A stretch of DNA of 64,000 nt from a virus. The position numbers and the translations under genes are program-made. Positions 22,469 to 30,148 of this stretch are shown piece after piece (positions within the stretch are counted from its first letter, which is position 1; every line of letters begins with the position of its first letter). The stretch lies in IMG/VR virus record IMGVR_UViG_3300025652_000060, positions 1 through 64,000 of that record; one strand, written 5' to 3'. The notes beneath the pieces are model-generated. The model saw nothing but the letters and a program-made list of their open reading frames with translations, was not told the origin of the DNA and ran no database searches.

Positions 22469-22943
22469 AATGCTTAAAGGGTTAACTCAATACCCTAATA
22501 GAAAACTTGCGGATCTTGTCGGGTGTTCTTACTCAACAGTTCAAACAAATATAAATCTTAATAGGGATCTATCTATACCCGAGCAACAGAAACGCCTAGA
22601 GGAAGTTTATAGATATGAGGAATTAATCAGGGGTAACCCCGCCGATAAAATTCTGCTAGTTTATGAATATGAACAATTGACGGGAATTGATTTTGTCCCG
22701 GATATTGCTGACAAGAAAAACAGTGTCTATCAACGTAAAAACAAAAACCAACCTAGTCAGGATCTTAAAAGCGTAAGTCTACAAAGGCTAAAAGATATTC
22801 AATCAAATAATTATCAATCAAGAAGTTATGAGAATCACACTTATGAAAAAGACATTATAGACAATGAGATTCAACGTAAGGAATTAGCTAAAAATAAAAA
22901 AGAACAACGCGCTAAAGAACGTTCAGTCAATTATTTTGTATAG
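22458..22943 (+). CDS. HTH protein with conserved NHTY-type C-terminal module
   Basis: A 161-residue protein. Residues about 1-35 contain a helix-turn-helix-like stretch (NRKLADLVGCSYSTVQTNIN). Residues about 110-150 (LQRLKDIQSNNY, YENHTYEKDIIDNEIQRK) match the 75-residue unit B protein at 54700, which lacks the HTH. It may be a small regulator. SD AAGGGGA precedes the ATG. Confidence 0.55.
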   Translation: MNLKMLKGLTQYPNRKLADLVGCSYSTVQTNINLNRDLSIPEQQKRLEEVYRYEELIRGNPADKILLVYEYEQLTGIDFVPDIADKKNSVYQRKNKNQPSQDLKSVSLQRLKDIQSNNYQSRSYENHTYEKDIIDNEIQRKELAKNKKEQRAKERSVNYFV

Positions 22944-22951
22944 GGGGGATA

Positions 22952-23131
22952 ATGGGAATTGATTTTAAAGAGACGGCAATAAATAACATAGACGGTAAAA
23001 AGTTTAAATCTAATCACGTAAAAATTTTCGGAGTACGGGAACGGATTAACTGTATCAAATGTGATTTATCATCTAGGCAAAAACAGGGTGAGGCTTTCAC
23101 TTGTCCACATTGTAACGAGGAAAATAAATGA
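22952..23131 (+). CDS. Small zinc-ribbon protein
   Basis: A 59-residue protein with two CxxC pairs (INCIKCDLSSRQ and FTCPHCNEEN), a classic zinc ribbon. The unit B homologue at 56050 is very similar (CAHCDLSSRQKKGEAFQCPHC). Strong SD AGGGGGG. Likely a nucleic-acid or protein-binding adaptor; role unknown. TGA overlaps the next ATG. Confidence 0.75.
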   Translation: MGIDFKETAINNIDGKKFKSNHVKIFGVRERINCIKCDLSSRQKQGEAFTCPHCNEENK

Positions 23132-23247
23132 TAGCTTTTATTTTTGGGTTAATAATTTTAATTTTAATAATCATGGCAGTGGTGGCCTTATTTTCTGCCA
23201 TGCCATTTTGGGCGGCGATAATTATAACGTTGTTAATTCTAGGGTAA
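23128..23247 (+). CDS. 39-residue hydrophobic membrane peptide
   Basis: A frame from the ATGA overlap with the zinc-ribbon gene. Almost entirely hydrophobic (IFGLIILILIIMAVVALFSA and FWAAIIITLLILG), consistent with two short membrane helices. It may be a small membrane effector or holin-like protein; no homologue was seen at the matching place in unit B. Confidence 0.5.
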   Translation: MIAFIFGLIILILIIMAVVALFSAMPFWAAIIITLLILG

Positions 23248-23251
23248 ATTT

Positions 23252-23518
23252 ATGGAACACTTAAATAGTATTTTTAAAAACGACAAAAAACTTATGAATG
23301 AACTCGATACGCTTAAAAAAGAGAATACTAAATTGAGACGATTTCTTAAAATGGACGGGTTTATAAAAGTTCTAAGAGACAGGGACGACTTAAAAGAAAT
23401 TATTACGACCATGCAAAAGGATCTTGAGGAACTTTCTTTAGACACGACTAGCCCGGTAGTAAAATTACATACTAAGATCCTGAAAATCACAGAGAAAGCC
23501 AACAATTTGACGGCGTAG
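23252..23518 (+). CDS. Coiled-coil protein upstream of terminase
   Basis: An 88-residue highly charged helical protein (KKLMNELDTLKKENTKLRRF, then IITTMQKDLEELSLD). Heptad pattern suggests a dimeric coiled coil. Unit B has three larger coiled-coil proteins in the matching region (56240-57276). Function unknown. Confidence 0.55.
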   Translation: MEHLNSIFKNDKKLMNELDTLKKENTKLRRFLKMDGFIKVLRDRDDLKEIITTMQKDLEELSLDTTSPVVKLHTKILKITEKANNLTA

Positions 23519-23577
23519 GGTAACTTCCTTTAATCTTTAGTTATAGACGAATGTTTATAATAACGAAGGTTATAACA

Positions 23578-24021
23578 ATGAGTGAAGTTAAAGCGGTTGG
23601 ACGGCCTACGCTGTTTAATGACGATCTAAAAGAAAAAATCTTAAAAATGGCAGAGGTAGGACTAACTGATAAACAGGTTGGTTATATTTGTGGTGTTACT
23701 TTCCAAACTGTTAACAATTGGAAGAAAGCAAACCCGGAATTTTTTGAGTCCCTAAAGATAGCTAAGGAATTAGCGGATAATTCTGTTGTGCAATCTATGT
23801 ATAGAAAAGCTACCGGACAAGTTGTTATCACTGAAAAACATGAGGGTGTCGATGCTAACGGTAACATTGTAGACAAGACCGTTACAAAAGAAACAGCGCC
23901 CGACACATCAAGTATGATTTTTTGGTTAAAGAATAGGCAACCGGACAAGTGGCGCGATAAACAGGAAGTATCTCTAGAAGTTCAAACTATTCAGATTGAT
24001 ACTAATGACGCCGAACTCTGA
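23578..24021 (+). CDS. terS: Terminase small subunit
   Basis: A 147-residue DNA-recognition subunit. The N-terminal part has GRPTLFNDDLKEKILKMA, then an HTH (TDKQVGYICGVTFQTVNNWK); a central helical stretch and a C-terminal segment with MIFWLKNRQPDKWRDKQEV follow, as in TerS proteins of this type. The start at 23578 is preferred over 23551 because of SD GAAGG and agreement with the unit B start. It overlaps TerL by 17 bp. Confidence 0.85.
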   Translation: MSEVKAVGRPTLFNDDLKEKILKMAEVGLTDKQVGYICGVTFQTVNNWKKANPEFFESLKIAKELADNSVVQSMYRKATGQVVITEKHEGVDANGNIVDKTVTKETAPDTSSMIFWLKNRQPDKWRDKQEVSLEVQTIQIDTNDAEL

Positions 24022-25285
24022 AAACCTATTCAAGAAAACCATAACGCAAGTTAAGGCCATTGCATTACTAGCATCGGGCGCCTTACATATTATGTTATAT
24101 GGTGGTTCTAGATCCGGGAAAACATTTATCTTATGTTACGCCGTAATTGTTAGGGCCTGTAAAGTTAAGTCTAGACACTGCATTCTTAGATTAAAATTCA
24201 ATCATGCAAAACGCGCGATATGGTTAGACACGTTACCTAAAGTAATGAATATTTGTTTTCCTACTCTTACTTATAAAACTAATTCAACAGACTACTATTT
24301 TACATTACCTAACGGTTCCGAAATATGGGTAGGGGGGTTAGATGATAAAAGTAGGGTTGAGAAAATTCTAGGTAATGAGTATTCAACCTTATACTTTAAT
24401 GAGTGTTCAGAAATTCCATTAAGTTCAATTAACGTTGCGCTTACTCGATTAGCTGAAAAGAATACGCTCAAGAAAAAAGTATTCTACGACGAAAACCCGC
24501 CCACTAAAAAACACTGGTCATATAATTTGTTCATAAAACATTTTCACCCCATGAGTGAGGAACCTGTTGATCCTAATGAATATGTTTCAATGGTTATGAA
24601 CCCGCACGACAACATAGACAATATAGATCCGGACTACATAAAAAATATTTTAAGTAAGCTCCCCGAAAATGAACGCCTCCGCTTCCTCAGTGGTGAGTTT
24701 ATGGACGGGGACGACGGGAGCGCCTACTATGAATTCAACCGCGAAGTCCACACAACTATGGACGCTATACAACGCCCCGGGACAACGTTTATCTCTATGG
24801 ACTTTAACGTTGATCCTATGACGGCGGTTTTGTTTCAGTTCTACAATAATAGTATCTATGTGTTCGATGAAATATTTCTCCGTAATTCCGACACATATAA
24901 AATGTGCAAGGAACTAAAAGCCCGAGGCTATGCGGGATTAAAAGTTATTCCTGATTCTACAGGTGGTAATAGAAAAACGTCAGGCCGTTCAGATTTTGAC
25001 ATACTAAAAGAGAATGGTTTTCAAGTTATGCAAGTCTATAACCCGTATGTTACTGACCGGGTGAATAATATTAACCGGCTACTTTCTCAAGACAGGATCA
25101 AGATCAACCCGACGAAATGCAAAAAGTTGATAAATGATCTTGAACAGGTATCATGGTTGAATAACAAGTTAGATCAAAGGGGTGAATCAAAACTCTTAAC
25201 TCATATTTCAGACTGTTTAGGTTATGGCGCATGGAGACTTGATCCGTTAGTCGGAAAATCTAGAACAACAATAAAGGCAAGATAA
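24005..25285 (+). CDS. terL: Terminase large subunit (packaging ATPase/nuclease)
   Basis: A 426-residue packaging motor. Walker A GGSRSGKT is at residues 33-40; the Walker B region reads STLYFNECSE; a coupling-type motif follows. The nuclease domain shows ISMDFNVDPMTAV and a late VIPDSTGGNRKTSGRSDFD with conserved acidic residues. It translocates DNA into the prohead and cuts it. The ATG at 24005 is chosen over a TTG at 23996. It ends overlapping the portal start by 1 bp. Confidence 0.9.
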   Translation: MTPNSENLFKKTITQVKAIALLASGALHIMLYGGSRSGKTFILCYAVIVRACKVKSRHCILRLKFNHAKRAIWLDTLPKVMNICFPTLTYKTNSTDYYFTLPNGSEIWVGGLDDKSRVEKILGNEYSTLYFNECSEIPLSSINVALTRLAEKNTLKKKVFYDENPPTKKHWSYNLFIKHFHPMSEEPVDPNEYVSMVMNPHDNIDNIDPDYIKNILSKLPENERLRFLSGEFMDGDDGSAYYEFNREVHTTMDAIQRPGTTFISMDFNVDPMTAVLFQFYNNSIYVFDEIFLRNSDTYKMCKELKARGYAGLKVIPDSTGGNRKTSGRSDFDILKENGFQVMQVYNPYVTDRVNNINRLLSQDRIKINPTKCKKLINDLEQVSWLNNKLDQRGESKLLTHISDCLGYGAWRLDPLVGKSRTTIKAR

Positions 25286-26733
25286 TGGACATTAGAGAAT
25301 ACGGAATTGCAGCAAGATTAATTCAAGAAATCGAATCGGATCAATTCACAACTAGAAGAAAGCAAGAGTATAAATCATATAAAGTGGCAGAGGGGGGGCA
25401 ACGTGAGTACGTTGTTCAAGAACTTCAAACACTATTTCCCGAGTCGTGGAATACAATGCGCGTCTCTGACATAAGCGTTAGTAATAAGATCCTATCAAAA
25501 TTTAGTAAGGCATATAAAGAAAGTCCTATTAGACGTTTCGGGAACCAAACGGACGAACTGGAAACTCTATTTAATGAATCTGATTTTGATTCACGCATGG
25601 CCGAATTCGACAGGGATTATAACCGTCAACGTTATGGGCTTTTATGGGTTAACGAGGTTGAGGGTGAGGCGCAATTTCATTCATTAAAGGGTTTTGAATC
25701 TTTTGTTAAAAGGGATCCGGCTACAGGTAAATTGAAAGCCGTTGTAATTAACTACCCCGGGCGCGCTATAACTCACAGTGGAAATGGAAACGCGGACGGT
25801 ATTGAACAATCACTAAGTGAAAACCAAGACGACGGATCTAGTGAGCATAGAACTTATGTTATGTGGACGGCGGAATATCATGCCATGTGGGTTGTCTCTG
25901 ATTCTGTTAATCAGGGTAAGACTGAAACGAAAATGGAAAGCGCAGAGATTGACGGTAACCCGGACGGGATTAACGACTTAGGACGCTTACCGTTTGTTTA
26001 TAGATCTAAAAACTCAAGTACAAACTTACCTTTTGTTAATCAACTAACGAGTCAGTCAATAACCTACAATATTTTGAATTCAGACTTTCTAAGCGCAATG
26101 GCCTTGCAAGCTTATGGACAATTAGTTATCACACTAGGTGAGGATCAATCATTAGAACAAATGCATTCGGGTATGACGACAGCGTTACACCTACCTATTG
26201 TTCAAGGCGCTGACGTTCAGGCGGACGCTAAATATATCAACCCTAACCCGGATCTTGCGGGAATGAAGTTAACACTTGATAACTATGCGGGTGACATTAC
26301 AAGCGAGCATTTAGGGCAATCTCAATCAATCAATTCTAATTCAACTTTCTCTAGTGGCCTAGAGCGTATTGTGGCGCAAGCTGACGTAACGGACATTATT
26401 CAGGGGAATCAGAGAATCTATAGTAAAATGGAAAAAGAAGTCGTAGAAATTCTACAGGCCTATTCATTACTAAGAGAAACAACAGACGAGTTAACTACAA
26501 TTTTTCCACGCGCAAAAGTACAAATTTCAGACAAGGAAACTTTAGATAACATTAAGATCCGCCTAGATATGGGACTTATTACAAAAGTAGAGGCCTTACA
26601 GATTATAGATCCTAACTTAACTGACGAGGACGCTGAAACTAAACTTGAAAATATTGCCGACGGTCAGAGTAAAGTAATGAAAACCTTTCTAACACCCCCG
26701 GTAGTCGAGGAAAATAATGCCGATAAAGCTTGA
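25285..26733 (+). CDS. Portal protein
   Basis: A 482-residue protein directly after TerL, as expected for the dodecameric portal. It begins MDIREYGIAARLIQEIESDQ, with QRYGLLWVNE and later ITSEHLGQSQSINSNSTFSS and DVTDIIQGNQRIYSKMEKEV, resembling SPP1-type portals. The unit B protein is highly similar except at the extreme C-terminus. It overlaps the next gene by 17 bp. Confidence 0.85.
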   Translation: MDIREYGIAARLIQEIESDQFTTRRKQEYKSYKVAEGGQREYVVQELQTLFPESWNTMRVSDISVSNKILSKFSKAYKESPIRRFGNQTDELETLFNESDFDSRMAEFDRDYNRQRYGLLWVNEVEGEAQFHSLKGFESFVKRDPATGKLKAVVINYPGRAITHSGNGNADGIEQSLSENQDDGSSEHRTYVMWTAEYHAMWVVSDSVNQGKTETKMESAEIDGNPDGINDLGRLPFVYRSKNSSTNLPFVNQLTSQSITYNILNSDFLSAMALQAYGQLVITLGEDQSLEQMHSGMTTALHLPIVQGADVQADAKYINPNPDLAGMKLTLDNYAGDITSEHLGQSQSINSNSTFSSGLERIVAQADVTDIIQGNQRIYSKMEKEVVEILQAYSLLRETTDELTTIFPRAKVQISDKETLDNIKIRLDMGLITKVEALQIIDPNLTDEDAETKLENIADGQSKVMKTFLTPPVVEENNADKA

Positions 26734-27205
26734 TACTATTAGTTACGAGTTAGACCTAAAAGAGAAACTTAAAAAGGTTCCTAGATCTGAACGTAAGGAA
26801 GCAAAAGAATTAATAGGCGTCTATTTACTGGACGCTATTCTTAACGACACTGCCGGATCTAAAAGCCCGGTAAGTGGCAAGCGATTCAAGCCGTTGACTA
26901 AAGACTATAAGAAGTTAAAGAAATCTAAAGGAAAGGGAACTAAAGCTGACCTTAGATTGAATGAAGATATGCTACCTAAACTTATATCTAAAAACACTGT
27001 TGCGGGTGTAAAGATAGAAATGCGCACGGGATCCGAAAAGGAATTAGCAAAGGCCTTTAACCATAATACGGGTGACACTTTACCTAAACGTGACTTCCTA
27101 CCTGACGACGGCGGCAGCGCGGTTGTTCCTAAAGGCAAAGGATCCGACCAGTTTAGAACATCAATAGTTAAGGGTATAGACGATATAATTGAGGACTTTC
27201 TTTAA
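26717..27205 (+). CDS. Virion morphogenesis-type protein, paralogue 1
   Basis: A 162-residue basic protein after the portal. It contains AKSPVSGK-type motif (actual KSPVSGKRFKPLTKDYKKLK), LRLNEDMLPKLISKN and GDTLPKRDFLPDD, resembling the phage virion morphogenesis / tail-completion group. The next gene is a paralogue with the same motif order. Both are conserved in unit B. Likely a minor head or connector protein. Confidence 0.55.
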   Translation: MPIKLDTISYELDLKEKLKKVPRSERKEAKELIGVYLLDAILNDTAGSKSPVSGKRFKPLTKDYKKLKKSKGKGTKADLRLNEDMLPKLISKNTVAGVKIEMRTGSEKELAKAFNHNTGDTLPKRDFLPDDGGSAVVPKGKGSDQFRTSIVKGIDDIIEDFL

Positions 27206-27642
27206 TGGGAATTAAGGTTAAGAAGAAACTATTTTTAAAAGACTTACCTAAAGAAATCAATAAGCGTTTTGCTAGATCACTTAAAAACGATATTGCTGAC
27301 GAAATTGTTAGTGAGATCCTACAAGGAAAGTCCCCGGTTCGGGGCCACAAGTTCATTCAATATTCAAAAAGTTATTCAAAAGTTAAGGGACGTAAAGCCC
27401 CGGTTGATATGTTAAAGGAAGGTAAACTTTTAGAAAGCCTAATAGTTAAACAAGACAAAAAAGGTCGGGTTGAGATATTCTTTAAGGATAAAAAAGCTAT
27501 ATGGCATCAACAGGGCAAAGGATCCTTGCCGGTTCGTAAGTTGTTACCCGCCAAAAAAGGTGAGCTTTTCAATTTAAAACTGACTAGAATTATAAACAAG
27601 ATACTAGAAAAAGCTGTTAAGAAAGCGGCGAAAAAGCAATAA
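27205..27642 (+). CDS. Virion morphogenesis-type protein, paralogue 2
   Basis: A 145-residue Lys-rich protein sharing motif order with its neighbour: QGKSPVRGHKFIQYSKSY, then a GKLLESLIV segment, AIWHQQGKGSLPVRKLLPA and a helical C-terminus. The pair looks like a tandem duplication that predates the split between units A and B, because each unit has both. It overlaps the previous gene by 1 bp. Confidence 0.55.
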   Translation: MGIKVKKKLFLKDLPKEINKRFARSLKNDIADEIVSEILQGKSPVRGHKFIQYSKSYSKVKGRKAPVDMLKEGKLLESLIVKQDKKGRVEIFFKDKKAIWHQQGKGSLPVRKLLPAKKGELFNLKLTRIINKILEKAVKKAAKKQ

Positions 27643-27643
27643 T

Positions 27644-27692
27644 TTTACAAATAGGTATTAAATTACTTAATATTTAAATGAACGAACGTTCA
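27644..27692 (+). promoter_or_regulatory. Promoter with 5' hairpin for the scaffold-capsid operon
   Basis: TTTACA (27644-27649), an 18-bp spacer, and TAATAT (27668-27673) form a good -35/-10 pair. About six bases later a perfect 6-bp stem TGAACG / CGTTCA (27679-27692) begins, so the mRNA would start at or near a hairpin. SD GGGAG and ATG at 27706 follow. Unit B has the same spacing, with TATTAT and a hairpin with a compensatory change (62779-62826). Confidence 0.7.
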
Positions 27693-27705
27693 AAGGGAGT
27701 AAGTT

Positions 27706-28317
27706 ATGGAAAATCACGAAGGTGAAACAGGACAAACAAACGACGAAAAGACTGAACAGTTAGATCCAAGTTTGAAAGCTAATGAAGAATTGTTAAACAA
27801 GATTAAAGAACTTGAATCAACAAACGACAGGTTATTGAGTCAGTCAAAGGAAAACGCTGAAAAATACAGGTCGATTAGAGACAAGTCAGACGCAAAAGAA
27901 AAAGAAGAACTTTTGAAACAGGAAAACTATAAAGGACTTCTAGGAAAAAAGAATGAAGAATATTCAAGCCTAGAGGAAAAGTTTAGTAACCTTAAAAAAG
28001 TTAGTCTTAAAAAAGACTTAGACTTTACCGTTGCAAAGCTTATTGACAAGCCCCTTGCTAATGGTGCCAGTGTTGACGACGTAATTGACCACGTTTTAAA
28101 GACAGGTGTTGTTGAGGTTCTAGACGATGAAAGTGGTTTCACTGGAATTGAGGAAGCTTACGCAAAAGTTAAAGAGTCAAAAGCGTTTTTGTTTGACGCA
28201 AAAAAGACTTCAATGGTTAACGTTCCTCCGGGCAATACACCACCAAGGAATAAAAAACTAACGAGCGCCGAACAATTAAGTGGAGCGTTAACAAACATTT
28301 TCAAAAACAAAGGATAA
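27706..28317 (+). CDS. Capsid scaffolding protein
   Basis: A 203-residue acidic, coiled-coil-rich protein immediately before the major capsid gene, which is the typical scaffold position. It has heptad stretches (LLNKIKELESTNDRLLSQSK; EKEELLKQENYKGLLGKKNE) and a charged C-terminus with SAEQLSGALTNIFKNKG that may contact the capsid. It is conserved in unit B. Scaffold directs prohead assembly and then leaves. Confidence 0.8.
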   Translation: MENHEGETGQTNDEKTEQLDPSLKANEELLNKIKELESTNDRLLSQSKENAEKYRSIRDKSDAKEKEELLKQENYKGLLGKKNEEYSSLEEKFSNLKKVSLKKDLDFTVAKLIDKPLANGASVDDVIDHVLKTGVVEVLDDESGFTGIEEAYAKVKESKAFLFDAKKTSMVNVPPGNTPPRNKKLTSAEQLSGALTNIFKNKG

Positions 28318-28321
28318 AATT

Positions 28322-29170
28322 ATGGCAGACGCATTAATGGGCGTAACGGAAACATCGGCAAATAGCCATGAGGAAGTTTCAAGACTAGCTCAAACTTTTT
28401 TAATTCAACAAGCAAAACTTGCAAGCACGGTTACAGATTATTCTAGCCTTGCCGTTCCGGGTGCAGCTTCAATTGCTCTACCTAGAAGTGGGGGCTTTAC
28501 GGTAGGAGACAAGGCAGAAAATACTTCCGTCGATGCGCAGGTTATCACGTACGCGAAAGATACTATTTCTTTAGACCAACATAGAGTAGTTCAATTTCTT
28601 TTAGAGGACATTGCCGGTGTTCAGTCTAACGTTTCTATTGTTCAAGATGCTTTAATGAAAGCAACAAAAGGCCTTGCGCTTGATATGGACACAAAAATTA
28701 TTGCTGAACTTCGACTTGCGTCTGCCTCTGCGCCTGACCATTTAATCAAGTTTACTGACGCTACTAACGAGGACATTGAACTTGCTGACATTCTTAATGC
28801 AAGGGAATTACTTGTTGAGCAAAACATTGATCCTAGAGAATGCTACATGGGCGTAGGTTCAGATCAAGAACGTTATATGCTTGCAATTGATAACTTTATT
28901 TCAGCCGAAAAATATGGAAGTAACGAACCAATCATGCAGGGTGAAATCGGTAGAATTTACGGCATGAAAGTCCTCGTACACACGGGATTTTCACAAGAAG
29001 CTTGTTTCTGGCACCCGTCAGCGGTTGGTTTTGCTATTCAAGCCGGAACACGTTTTCAATCACAACCGGATCTTGCTAACCTTGCAACTAGATACTCTCT
29101 AGATTATATCGCAGGTTTTGAAGTTCTTGACAGTGGTAAAAGACAAGTTCAAATTTCTGAAACTCCTTAA
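28322..29170 (+). CDS. Major capsid protein (HK97-type fold likely)
   Basis: A 282-residue protein after the scaffold. It starts MADALMGVTETSANSHEEVS; SLDQHRVVQFLLEDIAGVQS fits the long spine-type region, and the C-terminal half has WHPSAVGFAIQAGTRFQSQP and SLDYIAGFEVLDS, typical of HK97-fold capsids. The unit B copy is nearly the same over the visible 185 residues. The gene is followed by a strong terminator. Confidence 0.85.
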   Translation: MADALMGVTETSANSHEEVSRLAQTFLIQQAKLASTVTDYSSLAVPGAASIALPRSGGFTVGDKAENTSVDAQVITYAKDTISLDQHRVVQFLLEDIAGVQSNVSIVQDALMKATKGLALDMDTKIIAELRLASASAPDHLIKFTDATNEDIELADILNARELLVEQNIDPRECYMGVGSDQERYMLAIDNFISAEKYGSNEPIMQGEIGRIYGMKVLVHTGFSQEACFWHPSAVGFAIQAGTRFQSQPDLANLATRYSLDYIAGFEVLDSGKRQVQISETP

Positions 29171-29187
29171 TAGTTTCTTAATAATAG

Positions 29188-29213
29188 AGGGGGGCTTAAC
29201 CGTCCCCCTTTTT
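29188..29213 (+). terminator. Rho-independent terminator after the capsid gene
   Basis: AGGGGG and CCCCCT arms around a short loop, followed by a T-run (CCCCCTTTTT). It lies in the 56-bp space after the major capsid stop, and would limit read-through from the scaffold-capsid operon. Confidence 0.8.
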
Positions 29214-29226
29214 ACGTTGGAATAGA

Positions 29227-29451
29227 ATGGAAAATCACACGTTAATTGCAGTGTCGATTGAGGCGCGAACTAGAAGTGAATTATCCGGTAAAATGTTATC
29301 AAATAACATCAAGTTAAATCATTTCTTTAGATACTTCGATATTCAAAAAGACGGTAAACGTTGGGTTGCATGGTATTATGCTGACATAAGAAATCAAGTT
29401 CTAGAACATCAAATTAAAATTGCACAACAAAAACCCGAGGTGACTGAATGA
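29227..29451 (+). CDS. Small post-capsid protein, unknown
   Basis: A 74-residue protein with FFRYFDIQKDGKRWVAWYYA in the middle and a helical C-terminus. It is the first gene after the capsid terminator; its TGA overlaps the next ATG. It may be a small head or adaptor component. No family is recognised; the unit B equivalent would lie beyond the window. Confidence 0.5.
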   Translation: MENHTLIAVSIEARTRSELSGKMLSNNIKLNHFFRYFDIQKDGKRWVAWYYADIRNQVLEHQIKIAQQKPEVTE

Positions 29452-29708
29452 AGCCCGTTACCAAGGACATGGAAAAAAAGAAATTCATAGATCCTGACAC
29501 TCAAACACCTAGCGTGAGGGTACAGTTAGGAAATGGTTTTCAACCTAACGCCCTAGCGAAATACGTTGAGGCCGTTTATACTAATAGCAATATGACAGTA
29601 ACTTATAATTATTACGAATCTAGTTCTAAAGTTACTTTATACGACACTATAGTTACTGATTATTCTGTTCCTCAAGACACGGAATTTTCGAGCGCATCAT
29701 GGGCTTAA
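29448..29708 (+). CDS. Small virion-region protein
   Basis: An 86-residue protein with a beta-rich C-terminal half (NSNMTVTYNYYESSSKVTLY). It overlaps both neighbours by 4-10 bp. It contains the last GGCC sequence in the window (29570), marking the end of the unit A sequence style. Function unknown. Confidence 0.5.
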   Translation: MKPVTKDMEKKKFIDPDTQTPSVRVQLGNGFQPNALAKYVEAVYTNSNMTVTYNYYESSSKVTLYDTIVTDYSVPQDTEFSSASWA

Positions 29709-30148
29709 AACTTAATCCCTTCACTGGAAAGTTTGACCTAGTTTCTAAGGAAGTTGATAATTTTTCTTATAATTATATAGCTACCGGGATAACTGTTAAA
29801 GTCCCAACCTATCAACAGATGCTAGTTTATGAAAACATAACGGTTGACGGGATCCTGGAAATTGATGGCGATCTAGTAATACTAGACTTTAACGTTCCTA
29901 GTAGAATAGCAACAACAGAAGAAACAGAAAATATAGACATAAATTTATACGAGGTTATCAGTCAAACGGCGTCGGGTATTACGACGGGCTTGAGTAACCC
30001 CGTTACAGGCTCTACAATAACAATAACGAATAGAAGCGGTGGCGATAATACCTTAAATATAACAGTACAAGGTACGGCTTCACCAATCATAAAAGATTTA
30101 GAAAGTTTCTCTCTAATATATAACGGAACCGATTATGACATTACTTAG
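29699..30148 (+). CDS. Fibre or decoration protein
   Basis: A 149-residue beta-rich protein with the start pattern MGLKLNPFTGKFDLV and a VDGILEIDGDLVIL motif, both common in phage fibre proteins, followed by an IEV-type strand repeat (TITNRSGGDNTLNITVQG). It overlaps the next gene by 14 bp. It lies at the apparent seam between unit A and unit B styles. Confidence 0.5.
   Translation: MGLKLNPFTGKFDLVSKEVDNFSYNYIATGITVKVPTYQQMLVYENITVDGILEIDGDLVILDFNVPSRIATTEETENIDINLYEVISQTASGITTGLSNPVTGSTITITNRSGGDNTLNITVQGTASPIIKDLESFSLIYNGTDYDIT

Noticed and set aside
23996-24004. TTG start for unit A TerL at 23996
   Set aside because: The ATG at 24005 gives a protein that aligns better with the unit B start and needs no rare start codon.
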